Source: Chara braunii (lineage: Eukaryota; Streptophyta; Charophyceae; Charales; Characeae). From it: a stretch of 38,208 nt of DNA. The stretch covers positions 1,486,360-1,524,567 of the forward strand of contig BFEA01000393.1 in assembly GCA_003427395.1 (NCBI GenBank), written 5' to 3'. The notes beneath the pieces are model-generated. The model worked only from the letters and a program-made list of their open reading frames with translations. It was not told where the DNA came from and searched no databases. Positions 20,870 through 31,139 of the stretch are shown piece by piece. How positions within the stretch are numbered: the first letter of the stretch is position 1; every line of letters starts with the position of its first letter. A program made the position numbers and the translations under genes.

Positions 20870-21480
20870 CCGGGAACCCCACTCCGGAGGAGGGTCCAGC
20901 AGGGCACCAACTTCGCTTGCCTTCAGCAGACCTCGACTAACCCAGACCTCTGTACAGCCCCACGTGCTGACAGAGTACAGCGCAGGACCCAGCTATGGCC
21001 GGTGCTCCGAAGGTCTGGCTACGTCTGTCTTCCACAACGCTGAGCCGTCACCACTTCCGGTTGACGCGTAGCGCAGCAGCGATGTACTCGGTACCAACTG
21101 CCAACCGATGTGCCCATCCTATCTATAGTGTACTGTAGCTTAGACTCGACCTAGACCGGACTGACTGACCGACCGGTACCATTTCTGTTTCGGCCTCTAG
21201 GGCCTCTCCCAACCCGGCTATAGGCTATAGGACCGTCTATCAGCTTAGGCCCTTAGGGCCTGTCTGTCCTAGGGGTAGCCCGGACCTGCTATTCGCAGTA
21301 GGGAATTCTAGTTAGTACGGGCCTATATTTTCCCAAATTTGCAGATATGTCCCTCACGAATTTCCTTACAGGCGGGTCTCTCGGTTAGCCCTCAGCCAAA
21401 CAAAATGATGAATCTAACCTACATATAGTACAGCCTCGACAGAGAGAGGCTACAGACGACCAGAAACCAGCAAGTCATTG
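20870..21480. other. Anonymous spacer
   Basis: Rich in GGCCTAGGG-like text and short duplications such as GGCTATAGGCTATAGG (near 21220). No coding or RNA feature recognised. Confidence 0.45.
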
Positions 21481-21740
21481 GAGCTGCCCGGTAAACCATA
21501 GGCAGAGAGGGAGAAGAGGACAACAAACGAGGGCCTGTGACAAACTGTTTCGTCGGAGTTTCACCAACTCATCAGGAGGCTGAATCTATAAGCAAACAGA
21601 GCTGCCCAGTAAACCGTAGGCAGAGAGGGAGAAGAGGACAACAAACGAGGGGCTGCGACAAACTGTGCTACGGCAAACTGTTTCATCAGAGTTTCACGGA
21701 CTCATCAGGAGGCTATATATTTAAAAAAAAAAAAAAAAAG
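21481..21740. repeat. 118-bp tandem duplication ending in poly(A)
   Basis: GAGCTGCCC at 21481 and 21599 starts two similar units, each with GGCAGAGAGGGAGAAGAGGA and ACTCATCAGGAGGCT. The second has a small internal insertion and ends in TATATATTT plus a 17-A run, so a retroposed transcript is possible. Confidence 0.75.
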
Positions 21741-21765
21741 TTCATTATTGTTGTAATCTCATTAT

Positions 21766-22004
21766 AAGGGACACTGGTCCCGGTTCCCAGCACGTGCTGC
21801 TCCCCACGAATAGATCGGAGCTTTTTTTTTTTTGAGAAAACCATCCCCTGTTGTGCTAGCAGTGCTGATAAGAGCAGGCATCGCTAGCACCCGGGAACAG
21901 GCTCCATCTATTAGTGGGGAGCATCATCTGCTGGAAACCGGGTCCAGCGTCCCTTACAAGAATAAGATCGTGCCTGCTGGAAACCGGGTCCAGCATCCCT
22001 TACA
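21766..22004. mobile_element. Nested family A hairpin retroposons
   Basis: A plus-strand copy (21766-21821) holds only hairpins 1 and 2, starting GGGACACTGG and ending ATCGGAGC. It is joined to a complete minus-strand copy (21822-21957) whose poly(A) tail is the T run at 21822-21833. A further hairpin 1 in minus orientation lies at 21971-22004. I infer that the minus copy inserted into the plus copy. Confidence 0.75.
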
Positions 22005-22700
22005 AAATAAGCTTGTGAACACTCTCGTCAGCCAGCCATCTTAGCAGCTCCTATCTTTCCTACCCTCTTGGTATGCTGGTAACCGGGTCGGGCCTCCCTT
22101 TGGTGACTAACTGGGGGGATGAAGGGAGCCTCTTCACCTAGTATCAGGTGCCGGATTCGTGCTGTTGATTGCTGGTTCCCTCCTCCCCTTATTATCACTG
22201 CCCTACACACCTTATCTGCTTCTATTACTGACCATACCATTGCACTTCCACTTCTTTAAAATTTAAAAGAATTTTTTCTTTTATAAAATAAATGAGAACA
22301 CGAAAGAAAAAAAATGCAGGCTTGCCTTCTCCTGATATGGGGGACAACCCTATACTATTTAATATTTATCTACTATTTATCTTCTCTCATTATTGTACCT
22401 CACACTACCTACCCTGGGCAAGTAAGGGACCATCTACCCCCCATACAAGCCCCGGACTCAATTTACCCTAAGACAGGCAACCATCTGGAACCCAATACCA
22501 ACTGCAGCCAGGAGAGGGCCTAGGGTCATAGACTACGAAAGGCAAAGCCGACTATACTACCCCCTAAGCCTACCAGCTAAGAACCTACCCTACCTGAGAC
22601 AGAGCCCAACCTTAAATATACTAAGTTACTAACCGTGACTAAGCTATCCTAAGAGCAGCACCCAAGCTCCTAACACCTGGCGAGGGCTGGAAAGACAGAC
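22005..22700. other. Anonymous spacer
   Basis: No gene recognised. TGCTGGTAACCGGGTCGGGC near 22074 may be a worn hairpin 1 of family A. Confidence 0.4.
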
Positions 22701-22719
22701 TCACATACTTCCACAACCA

Positions 22720-22872
22720 GCCAGGAGGGACAAGCCGACTTTCTCGGTCGGTGAAGCCAAAGTATACCACACAGGGGGTTGTGGGGAATCAAATGGATGC
22801 CATGGGGAATTGAACCCCACCTCCTGTGCTCAAACAACTGAGCTAGGCCGCTTGACCAGATCGGAGCTTTCA
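22720..22872 (-). mobile_element. tRNA-derived SINE remnant
   Basis: On the minus strand GGCCTAGCTCAGTTG (box A, 22835-22849) is followed by GGTTCAATTCC (box B, 22806-22816). The two boxes are closer than in a real tRNA, so the anticodon arm is missing. A perfectly matching box A is found at 33670-33684. The A run at 22868-22880 lies on the plus strand, on the box-A side, so it is not this SINE's own tail. Confidence 0.65.
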
Positions 22873-22880
22873 ATTTAAAA

Positions 22881-23465
22881 AAAAAAAAAGAAGGCTCCGT
22901 GGAGTTGCAGGGTTGTGACAATCATCAAACATGAATTGATCAGATTGTTCTTCATCAGCTGGATGTGAATGTGAGCAATGAGGTTAGGGGCCGGCCCCAC
23001 TGGCGCTATGTTCAATGTGCTGCTCCTGGCCGTAAAACTGGCCAGTGCAAGCGTTATTAACACAAACTATTACAAAGTTACAAACATAACCTAGTTGGCG
23101 CCAGACCCTTTAGTATCACGTAGTGGTGGGAGAGTAGAGGGCGCGAGTTACTGGTTGGTCAACTTAGGGGCTAATAGGTGATTGCTTGAGCCTGGCGTCC
23201 GAAGTTCCCGTACGACGAGGCTCGTTCGACTACGCTTCCACCAGGGCTGGGGCGCTAGCCCTGGTGCCTGTCACTATTGTTCGGTCCAAGTTTCCCTCGA
23301 TACTGGTAGGGTGATGGTCCTGAGTGCTGGTCACACTGAGGTAGGATAGTAGGGATAGGGGTTGCGCTAGGAGCATTGACGCGAGGATGGGATGGGAGGT
23401 GGCCTCGTCTCCTCAGGGCGACCACGGCTGACCGCTTCCAGCGATCAATGTGTGCCTAGTAACTG
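22881..23465. other. Anonymous spacer
   Basis: No gene recognised. TTGGCGCCAGACCC (23094-23107) looks like an LTR-element primer binding site, but no LTR could be established around it. Confidence 0.4.
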
Positions 23466-23896
23466 CCTCTGTTCTGTGCCCCTGGTTTGCCGATGCCAGA
23501 ACGGCGCTGGCCGGAGCTGGGGGGTTGCCCTGTAACCTGCGAATGGCAGGAGTGTGAGGCCTTGTAGAGAGATCTGGGGATTTGCTGAGGGAGGAAGGCA
23601 ATCCAGTGGAGAACTGGGCGGGGCTGCCTAGACAACCTATGGGTCCAGGGATAGTCTAGGTGGCGAGAACAGGTCAGCTATGTTTGACGTTGGTTAGGAT
23701 GGCATTGTCTCTACGATGTAATGTCCTGGTACAGGGAGGGCTACAAGTTGTTCCTGGATTAGGAGGCCAGAATTGCTGATATAGCGTAGTCTTCTATATT
23801 TTTTACATACTAATCATCATCATCATCATCATCATAATCATCATAATCATCATAATCATCATCATTGGTATTATTATCTCACAAGAATCAACAAAA

Positions 23897-23905
<9 letters not shown>
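23466..23905 (-). repeat. Dispersed repeat R, right copy
   Basis: Reverse complement of 1950-2420, including TGTGCCCCTGGTTTGCCGAT, the ATTAGGAGGCCAG segment and the CAT microsatellite with its flanks TACATACTAATCATC and TCTCACAAGAATCAAC. Confidence 0.75.
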
Positions 23906-23932
<27 letters not shown>

Positions 23933-23945
23933 TGGTATTATTATC
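23815..23945. repeat. Duplicated (CAT)n microsatellite
   Basis: Two CAT runs, each followed by ATTGGTATTATTATCTC, so microsatellite plus flank is duplicated in tandem. Confidence 0.8.
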
Positions 23946-24230
23946 TCTATACCACTAAAGCAAGCAAAGGGCCCGACGACATGCCCGGTCGCGGGCCCAG
24001 TGAAATTCGTGGCAGTGGGCCGGTACCGGGAGGAGGCGACTGGGCAGTGGGACCGCGGCAAGGGAGGCCGACCTGAAATCTTGAGGGAGCGGGCGGGTAC
24101 CTGAAATCGTGAGCGAGGTTAGAACTTAGAAGTGCTCGCTTGGTACTTGGAAAAAAAAGACGGGGAAAAAGAAAAAGGCGTACAAGAACAAAGAAAAAAG
24201 ACATACAAAAAGCTAGAAGGAAGACATACA
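23945..24230. repeat. Duplicated unit flanking the GT tract, left part
   Basis: AAAGCAAGCAAAGGGCCC begins here at 23955 and again at 24525, followed in both by GC-rich text. The two units lie on either side of the GT microsatellite. Confidence 0.65.
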
Positions 24231-24240
24231 TGAAAATAAT

Positions 24241-24242
<2 letters not shown>

Positions 24243-24296
<54 letters not shown>

Positions 24297-24377
24297 NNNN
24301 NNNNNNNNNNNNNNNNNNNNNNNNNNNNNNNNNNNNNNNNNNNNNNNNNNNNNNNNNNNNNNNNNNNNNNNNNNNNN

Positions 24378-24410
<33 letters not shown>

Positions 24411-24476
24411 TGAGTGTGTGTGTGTGTGAGAGAGAGAGAGTGTGTGTGTGTGTGTGTGTGTGTGCGTGTGTGAGAG
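24243..24476. repeat. (GT)n microsatellite containing an 81-N assembly gap
   Basis: GT run from 24243, N from 24297 to 24377, then GT with GA interruptions to 24476. The true length is unknown. Confidence 0.9.
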
Positions 24477-24509
24477 TTCGTTCTTTTTTTTTTTTTCTCT
24501 ATCTCTATC

Positions 24510-24860
24510 TCTTCTCTATACTCCTAAAGCAAGCAAAGGGCCCAGCGTGACGCGTCCCGCCGGGCCCAGCGAAAATCGGACTGGAGGGTCACGGGATTTG
24601 GGCCAGGAAAGCGGGCACGACGTTTCGTGGAGGCCCGGGGCAAGGGAATAAAGGCGCGGCGTTTCGCGGTGGTACCGCAGGCCTGACAAAGACCGCGGCG
24701 CGTGGGATTTGGCCGTGGCGGTTCGTTGAGGCCCTGAGCAAGGGAAAAAGGGTGGGCCAAGGGGAGAAGGGTGCTGCAGGCCATGGTGTGAAAGTGCGGC
24801 GCGTGTGCGGGCCTGCGGACTTTTTTGCGTGGGTGCGGGGTGGCACGCATGCTACTATTC
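24510..24860. repeat. Duplicated unit, right part, with internal tandem copies
   Basis: Second copy of the AAAGCAAGCAAAGGGCCC unit. GGGATTTGG...GAGGCCC...GCAAGGGAA is repeated about 115 nt apart (24594 and 24707). Confidence 0.55.
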
Positions 24861-24867
24861 GGGCGCC

Positions 24868-26400
24868 GTCGGAGAGTGGGAGGAGGAGGTCGTGCGAGGG
24901 GGAGGAGGAGGTTGTGCAAGCGGGAGGAGGAGGTTGTGCAAGCGGGAGGAGGAGGTCGGAAGAGGGAAGAACGACATCGCACAAGGGGGAGGAGGTAGGA
25001 AGAGAGATTGGAGGAGGTGGCACAAGGGGGAGGAGGAGGTCGTGCGAGGGGAAGCGGACGTCGCGCAAGGGGGAGGAGGTCGGAATAGAGGTGGGAGGAG
25101 GTCGTGCGAGGTGGATGAGGAGGGGGAAGATGACGCGTGAATGGAGGAGGAGGTCGCACAAGGATTAGGAGGTCACATGAGGGGAGGAGGGTCGGAAGAG
25201 AGGGAGGAAGTCGCACGAGGGGGAGGAGGGGGTGGCGCGAGGGGTAGGAGGAGGTCACGCGAGGGGGAGGAGGAGGTCGCACAGAGGTTGCGTTAGGGGG
25301 AGGATGAGATCGGAAGACGGAGTGGGAGGGGGAGGAGCAGTTCGCACAAGGACAAGCAAGAGGTTCCACAAAGGGGAAGAGGAGGTGGCACAAGGGAGAG
25401 GAGGAGGTCGGAAGAGGGGGAGGAGCAGGTCGCACGAGGAGGACGAGAGGTTGCAGCGGAGGTCGCAAGGGAGGTTGAGTCGGAGAGTGGGAGGAGGAGG
25501 TCGTGCGAGGGGGAGGAGGAGGTCGTGCGAGGGGGAGGAGGAGGTTGTGCAAGCGGGAGGAGGAGGTTGTGCAAGCGGGAGGAGGAGGTCGGAAGAGGGG
25601 AAGAACGACATCGCACAAGGGGGAGGAGGTAGGAAGAGAGATTGGAGGAGGTGGCACGAGGGGGAGGAGGAGGTCGCACAAGGAGGAGGTCGTGCGCGGG
25701 GAAGCGGACGTCGCGCAGGGGGGAGGAGGTCGTGCGAGGTGGATGAGGAGGGGGAAGATGACGCGTGAATGGAGGAGGAGGTCGCACAAGGATTAGGAGG
25801 TCGCACGAGGGGAGGAGGGTCGGAAGAGAGGGAGAAAGTCGCACGAGGGGGAGGAGGGGGTGGCGCGAGGGGTAGGAAGAGGTCACGCGAGGGGGAGGAG
25901 GAGGTCGCACGGAGGTTGCGTTAAGGGGAGGATGACATCGGAAGACGGAGTGGGAGGGGGAGGAGCAGTTCACACAAGGACAAGCAAGAGGTTGCACAAA
26001 GGGGAGGAGGAGGTGGCACAAGGGAGAGGAGGAGGTCGGAAGAGGGGGAGGAGCAGCTCGCACGAGGAGGACGAGAGGTTGCAGCTGAGGTCGCAAGGGA
26101 GGTTGGAGGAGGTCACGCGAGTGGTTTGAGGAGGCCGGACGAGGACACATGAGTGGGAGGAGGAGGTGGCGTAAGGAGGAGGAGCTGGATGAGGTCGGCA
26201 GAGAGGTGTGAGAAGGTCGCGCGAGGGGGAGGAGGACGCCGTGCAAGGGTAGGAGCCGGTCACACGCTGGGGAAGAGAGGTTGCAAGAGGTCATGCGGCA
26301 GGGGAAGGAGGAGGTCGTGCTAGGGGGAGGATTTCGTGCGAGCGGGAGGGGGTCGTGAGGGAGGACGACGACGTCGCGATAGGGGGAGGAGGTTGCACAA
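24868..26400. repeat. G/A-rich minisatellite with higher-order organisation
   Basis: Built from a 21-22-nt theme GGGGGAGGAGGAGGTCGTGC with variants. On top of that is a larger repeat: GTCGGAGAGTGGGAGGAGG at 24868 and 25479 (611 nt apart), and GTCGGAAGAGAGGGA at 25191 and 25819 (628 nt apart). The second large unit continues to about 26105. The plus strand is almost all purine plus GTC/CGC triplets. Absence of stops makes open frames on both strands (Pro/Leu-rich on minus, Gly/Arg/Glu-rich on plus), which I do not consider genes. Confidence 0.85.
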
Positions 26401-26447
26401 GGGGGGGTGCACGGACCCCCACACGCGAGAGAGAGAGAGGGGCGTGC

Positions 26448-26452
26448 ACGCT

Positions 26453-26520
<68 letters not shown>
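26448..26520. repeat. (CG)n then (GA)n microsatellite
   Basis: A CGCGCG block passes into about 27 GA units with no interruption. From 26521 to 26815 nothing recognisable. Confidence 0.9.
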
Positions 26521-26525
<5 letters not shown>

Positions 26526-26814
26526 CCAGATCTTCCTCCAAATGTCGAGAAGATGCCGTTGGCCTTTTTTGGGGGGGTGGTAATTGGCCAAATACCCCCA
26601 TAAGTTGGGATATATGTCAAAATGTCCCTGAAAATTGAGCGTTTTTTTTGCAATTGCACGCACCAAAAGTTGGCAACTACTGGGGCATTTTGCAAAGTTG
26701 GACGGTGTCTGGTAGGGTACATTGCAAAGATGGGGTTCAACCGATGTCTGGGGTGTTTTGCAAAATGTTTTTGCTGTCGTCCTTGACCGCAGCGTAGCTG
26801 TGGGGGGTCCACTT

Positions 26815-27020
26815 GTCTCACAAGAATCAACAAAAGTTCATCATCATCATCATTATCATCATCATCATATGAGGGATGCTGAGCCCGGTTCTCAGCATGT
26901 TCATTTCGGCCACTCCGGGTAGACTGTGAGGACCCCGGCCTCAATCTTCTTATTGATAATATCAGCCTTGGGCACTGGGCCCGTTTAAGAAAATAAATTA
27001 ATTAATTAAAAAAAAAAAAG
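26815..27020 (+). mobile_element. Family B hairpin retroposon with CAT-microsatellite head
   Basis: CAACAAAAGTTCATCATC leads through a CAT run to GAGGGATGCTGAGCCCGG. Hairpin 1 is GCTGAG/CTCAGC around CCCGGTT. Then TGTGAGGACCCCGGCC, ATATCAGCCTTGGGCACT and an A-rich tail (AATTAATTAATTAAAAAA). The 5' hairpin is built like that of family A. Confidence 0.7.
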
Positions 27021-27102
27021 GGGAAGGAAAGGCATGCCAGATGGAAGGAAGCCCCTTTTTCTCTCATTTGTTTTGCAAGATGGAATGAAGCCTTGTATTT
27101 AC

Positions 27103-27297
27103 TTTTGCCAGATCTTTCGTTGTCTCCGTCTTTCCTGTTCCAGCTGGACCCTCCGGCGCACCCCCCAGATTGAGATGCAGGGCTCCCATAAGGGTACGAT
27201 AGCATCTATCTGTCAGTGGAGTGATGACAAGCCGTGTGGTGTTTCCCAAGTACTCGTACCCATAGTTCCTTGCTGCATTTATCATCCGGACCACCAC
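27103..27297 (-). CDS. Dynein heavy chain exon: AAA1 start with Walker A
   Basis: 195 nt, 65 codons, phase 0 at both ends. The translation includes [36 protein letters not shown] and [27 protein letters not shown] is the P-loop of AAA1, the ATPase site that powers the dynein stroke. The text between YEYLGN and KDLAK is among the most conserved in all dynein heavy chains, and its wording here is closest, from memory, to single-headed inner-arm axonemal types. Splice signals are ATGCAG before the exon and GTAAAT after it. It continues in frame from the exon at 34632-34796. No stop or shift suggests decay. The next expected exon (VFNCSDGLDY region) was not found to the left in this window. Confidence 0.93.
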
Positions 27298-27427
27298 CTG
27301 CATTGAACATGTCACGCACAAATTACAGAACAGAAAAATCAGTAATCATATGAATCTGATATGATAATAATTTAACAAACGATGATGAATTTGTCATCGA
27401 TCTCGATATGGATCCATTGACAAAGAT

Positions 27428-27620
27428 AGGACGCTGGACCCGATTTCCAGCTCCTACACATGACATCATCGTCAAGGGACGCTGGACCCGATTTCCAGCA
27501 GGTGCAGCTCCCCACCAATAGATGGAGCCTTCAACGATGTGGCCTACTTAACGGGGCTGCTCGTATCACTTCGTTAAGTAGATTTTCCCACATACGAAGT
27601 TCAAAAAAAAAAAAAAAAAA
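27428..27620 (+). mobile_element. Family A hairpin retroposon with a different third hairpin
   Basis: Hairpin 1 appears twice (27428-27451 and 27477-27500, GCTGGA/TCCAGC), then hairpin 2 (GCTCCCCACCAATAGATGGAGC in two parts: GCTCC 27507-27511, GGAGC 27524-27528). The third stem is CTACTTAACG/CGTTAAGTAG (27544-27581), unrelated in sequence to the third stem in other copies. An A run ends it at 27620. Confidence 0.75.
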
Positions 27621-27779
27621 GGACATAAATGATGAAAAATAAAACCAGCAGTATGACCCCTCTGCTTCGGAACTTGTGGCCATATACAAGGGGGACGCCC
27701 TTTTCTTTATTCTTTCTGAAAAGAAAACAACACTTTTTGGCAGTCCCTACATCCTGCCAGAGATAGGTGCCCTGGCTCG

Positions 27780-27870
27780 ATGGAGGGGGCCCCATTGTGA
27801 TGGCTCCAATCTATTCATGGGGAGAGGCACGTGCCAAAAATTGGGCCTGGAGTCCCTGCATATCCAGAAT
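27780..27870 (-). repeat. Family A remnant
   Basis: GGCTCCAATCTATTCATGGG is a reversed hairpin 2. Hairpin 1 beyond it is decayed. From 27870 to 28136 nothing recognised. Confidence 0.5.
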
Positions 27871-28136
27871 GATGGGAAACCGGGCCATCAGCCCATCCAT
27901 GAGGGCAAGCCTATTTAGTCCATTTGAATGTACGATACTCGAAGACAACCATGTGGGCCAATTTCTGCTTGGGGGCTATATCATGTCTCTTTCCCTCTGG
28001 CCCTCTTCCCGGGCTTACCTTGACCGGCCTGGTGGTGTCGGTTTTCATTTGTTCAGGTGCATTCTTTGCTCGACATGCTTCACATACGCACACACAAACG
28101 TGTGTATCATTCAACGTGACATTCCTTGGCACATCC

Positions 28137-28160
28137 TTTTTTTTTTTTTTTTTTTTTTTT
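28137..28160. repeat. poly(T) run of 24
   Basis: Abuts the start of the LINE copy. Poly(A) or poly(T) also sits at the 5' truncation point of the other LINE pieces (1905-1930; 37157-37167). Confidence 0.8.
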
Positions 28161-28164
28161 CCGG

Positions 28165-29890
28165 AACATCTTCGCAGGGCTGACCATTGGATCTGCAATG
28201 GCTGACCAGTGACCAACAAACATTGGTCAATCCCAGCGCCCCCCCGCAACAGAAGAGACGACACGCCCGCCGCCACAGCCAAAGTAGACCTCAGAGCCGA
28301 TCCCCTCTGGACCAACATGCTGCATCTATGGAGAGAACGAGGACCGAACCAAAAACCGGTGCTGCTTAGATGGGACGAAATATGGAGACCACCTCTGTTT
28401 GGGAACTCATGCATATTAGATCACATGGGCACCAAACGGGTTCCTAATGGCTCCCCTGGGTGAGGAAAGGGATTTACACCGTTGGTGATTTGTGGACTAT
28501 TCAAGCAAGCACGTGGCTATCGGTCCAGGACCTTCGACAAAAGCTTGACCACATTAGAAAGCTGGGGGAGGCACTGCAAGAGATCCAAGACGCTGTTCCC
28601 CTCGCATGGGTTCTGGAACTTATGAGAGGCCCGACATTAAGGCAAGGGGACTGGAAGCCTCTCCCTAGGTGTTAGTGGTGTCTGCTCTTATCAGCAGCAC
28701 TAACATTGGCGGGGGCATTTAAAAAAAAAAAAAAAAAAAAAGGCAAGGGGACTGGGTGGTGCGGCCAGAGGACTGGCCGATCCCCATGGCAGTTTACACG
28801 GTAGAGGAAGTTAACTCACACGAGGCGAGGCTTAACGCATACACACCACACCTCCCAAGAGATAACGGTCCAAATTGGGCCGTCATGAAGACCTGGACTG
28901 TCGCGTACCCGCCGTGGGACTTGTCAGAATATGTGTGATTAGTGACAATAACAATGGACTCTTTCTCTATGAGCCGACCACCCCCCTATGCCAGCTGCCA
29001 TTCGACCCACAAGAATGGGAATGGGACATGGGAGGATCTCATAAGCTCCAAATCTGGCAGTACACAGTTGAAGATGGGTACCAAATAGCGAGGGAACCAG
29101 CAAACATATTCGAATCGATGGGCTAGAGACTATCCCCTCAACTTAGAAGATCTAAACACACTCAGATGGGCCACCTACTCGGTTACACGCCCTACCAACC
29201 CGCGTGCGTTACAATGGCAGATTATTCACAGGTGCCTACCTACCCCGGACTGGATTGTGTCCAGAACAAATTTGGAGGCCAGGGGAGTGTTGCCTCCGCT
29301 CTGTACTTACTGTGGTGGGACCTCCCCCAAGAAACGAGCTACACTCGAACATTGCCTAATGGACTGCGCCATGGTGGCTCAGCTTTGGCAATGGTGGAAC
29401 GCAGCACGGCATCATCTAACGGGCATCCACTTCCCATGGGACCTCAAGACTATTCTTTTGGGGAAACGCCCCCACACGCGGCCAGGTGGACAGTGGACAC
29501 CCTTCAGCCTCAACCTGCTGAAAGTAACACGGCGGCCACTGCTCATGGCTGCATGGCGAATGAGATGTGTGCCACAGGCAGCACACATATGGCTATATGG
29601 AGGCTCGAGCCTCGATTCTAGAAACAATGACTGTCAACACACATGCGGCTTGGCAAGAGCTCAGGAATATGCTACGAAAGGAATCAGATACAATCAAACG
29701 GAATGAACTCTCTGATAATTTTCGGTCTGTCTGGGTGGATACTGCACAGAGACTCTGCAAATTGGATCAACACAACCAACTGCGATGGAAGCAGCGGTTG
29801 TTGACAGAACCACAATGGGAACATCGACCGACAAGCCACTTCCAATTCCCATTCCAATCAACCAACTTCATCCTAATCCTGGGTTGACAA
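28165..29890 (+). pseudogene. LINE ORF2 3' half, second copy, interrupted by a short retroposon
   Basis: Same subfamily as 72-1898: DPLWTNMLHLWRERGPNQKP, RKGIYTVGDLWTIQAS, VPLAWVLELMRGPTLRQGDW, EWEWDMGGSHKLQIWQYTVE, then the zinc-binding CTYCGG...LEHCLMDC and LMAAWRMRCV. The frame is broken by a stop near 28462, a short retroposon at 28655-28739, frameshifts near 28920-29250, and a +1 shift near 29590. The last segment (YGYMEARASILETMTVNTHAAW to QSTNFILILG) matches the end of the other copy. It is antisense to the dynein gene inside whose intron it lies. Confidence 0.88.
28655..28739 (+). mobile_element. Family A retroposon inserted in the LINE, with target duplication
   Basis: A 5'-truncated copy holding only hairpin 3 (TGTTAGTG/CACTAACA around TGTCTGCTCTTATCAGCAG) and an A tail. 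It is flanked by AAGGCAAGGGGACTGG at 28639-28654 and 28740-28755. The LINE frame resumes after it (RQGDW before, DWVVRPEDW after), proving a clean insertion. Confidence 0.88.
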
Positions 29891-30870
29891 GGCACAACAC
29901 ACTCCTGGCTCCTGCCCCCCCACCCCATACCCCTCCTCCTCCTCCTGAACCCCCTAAGGCCCACCCCCCTTAACCCTGTCCCCCTACCCTCCCTCCCCGC
30001 CTGCACACCAGTCCTTTCGCAGAAGGCCGGCCAACCAGGGACCTCCCAGGAGAGCAGCAGCGGAGGAGGTGACTACTCGGAGACAGAAGATGCAGTCAGC
30101 ACCCAAGTCATGATAATGGACCTGGCAATGTATATTGGACTGTGGACAATAGACGGATCCCTACTGCCAGGTGACTGGGTCGGTGGGAACAGGTGCATTC
30201 TTGGGAGGGTAGATGCAGTTCTGGGTGGGTAGGAATCGCGGGTGGCCAACGCTGACCCTCACAGTTACACCAACACACTAACACACACCGTCAGAGCACA
30301 GCACAGGCATGTAGCCCAGGTATCAGGTGGAATGCTGTAATTAGGGCTTAAGGGTTTAAGGGTTCAAGAGCTAAAAGACCTGGCAATAGGTGGAATGACG
30401 GCCAACAGATTTTAAAGATCTAACGGTTTCACTGGAGGACGGTCAGAAGCAGGGGGCATGAACTGGGTGAACTGGGTGGTGGAAGACAAAAGTGCAGTCT
30501 GGACAATGAGGAGGGACTATTAACGCTTTGTCTGATTGGACCTGCCTGTTAAATAACTGACTCGTATACAGGCATATACCACAGAACACACACTCTCGAA
30601 CATACTCAGCCACATCTTATACAGCACATCGTACTAGAGAACAAACAATACACCCAGGATTATCCTCAACTACACCTCACACGGTATAAGCCATTGTGCG
30701 TTGGCACAAGTACAGTTACCGATAGTTATAGACATAACAGAATAAGTCAACAAGTATATAGATGATAACTGACAGTCGGTACACTATAGTAAGGCCGGGC
30801 TCCCTACCGCCCAGCCCCCTCTCGCATTTTGACAACTCTTGCTTGCATGTTTTCATTTCCTCACATCGTA
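29891..30870. other. Anonymous spacer; C-rich start may be LINE 3' UTR
   Basis: 29910-30005 is C-rich with CTCCTCCTCCTCCTG. The remainder shows no gene. TTAGGGCTTAAGGGTTTAAG near 30342 is only vaguely telomere-like. Confidence 0.45.
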
Positions 30871-30876
30871 CATTAC

Positions 30877-31081
30877 AGGGACGCTGGACCCGATTTCCAG
30901 CAGGTGCTGCTCCCCACCAATAGATGGAGCCTCCCCGAAGGTCCTGATGGTGTCTGCTCTTATCAGCACCTCCAGCAACTGCTCGGGTTGTTTAAGCTTA
31001 AAAAAAAAAAGAAAAAAAAAAANAAAAAAAAAAGAAAAAAAAAAACAAGAAAAAAAAAAAAGAAAAAAAAAAGAAAAGAAA

Positions 31082-31126
<45 letters not shown>

Positions 31127-31135
31127 GAAGAAGAT
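30877..31135 (+). mobile_element. Family A retroposon with long A-rich and (CAA)n tail
   Basis: GGGACGCTGGACCCGATTTC at 30878 begins hairpin 1. Hairpin 2 is GCTCC/GGAGC. The third is worn (GGTGTCTGCTCTTATCAGCACC). It then runs GGGTTGTTTAAGCTT into about 100 nt of A-rich sequence with one N (31023) and a (CAA)n tract. Confidence 0.85.
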
Positions 31136-31139
31136 ACGA

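Noticed and set aside
23090-23110. LTR-element primer binding site TTGGCGCCAGACCC
   Set aside because: No matching LTR pair or coding region nearby, and TGGCGCCA is a simple palindrome that can occur by chance.
24243-24476. Unusual interrupted GT structure
   Set aside because: The interruption is an 81-N assembly gap, so the internal structure is unknown.
24524-26666. Very long open frames on both strands (over 400 codons) across the G/A-rich repeat
   Set aside because: They exist because the repeat unit has no stop in any frame; the residues are pure reflections of the repeat (Pro/Leu or Gly/Arg).
30340-30372. Interstitial telomere-like text (TTAGGGCTTAAGGGTTTAAG)
   Set aside because: Too short and irregular; no two perfect TTTAGGG units adjoin.
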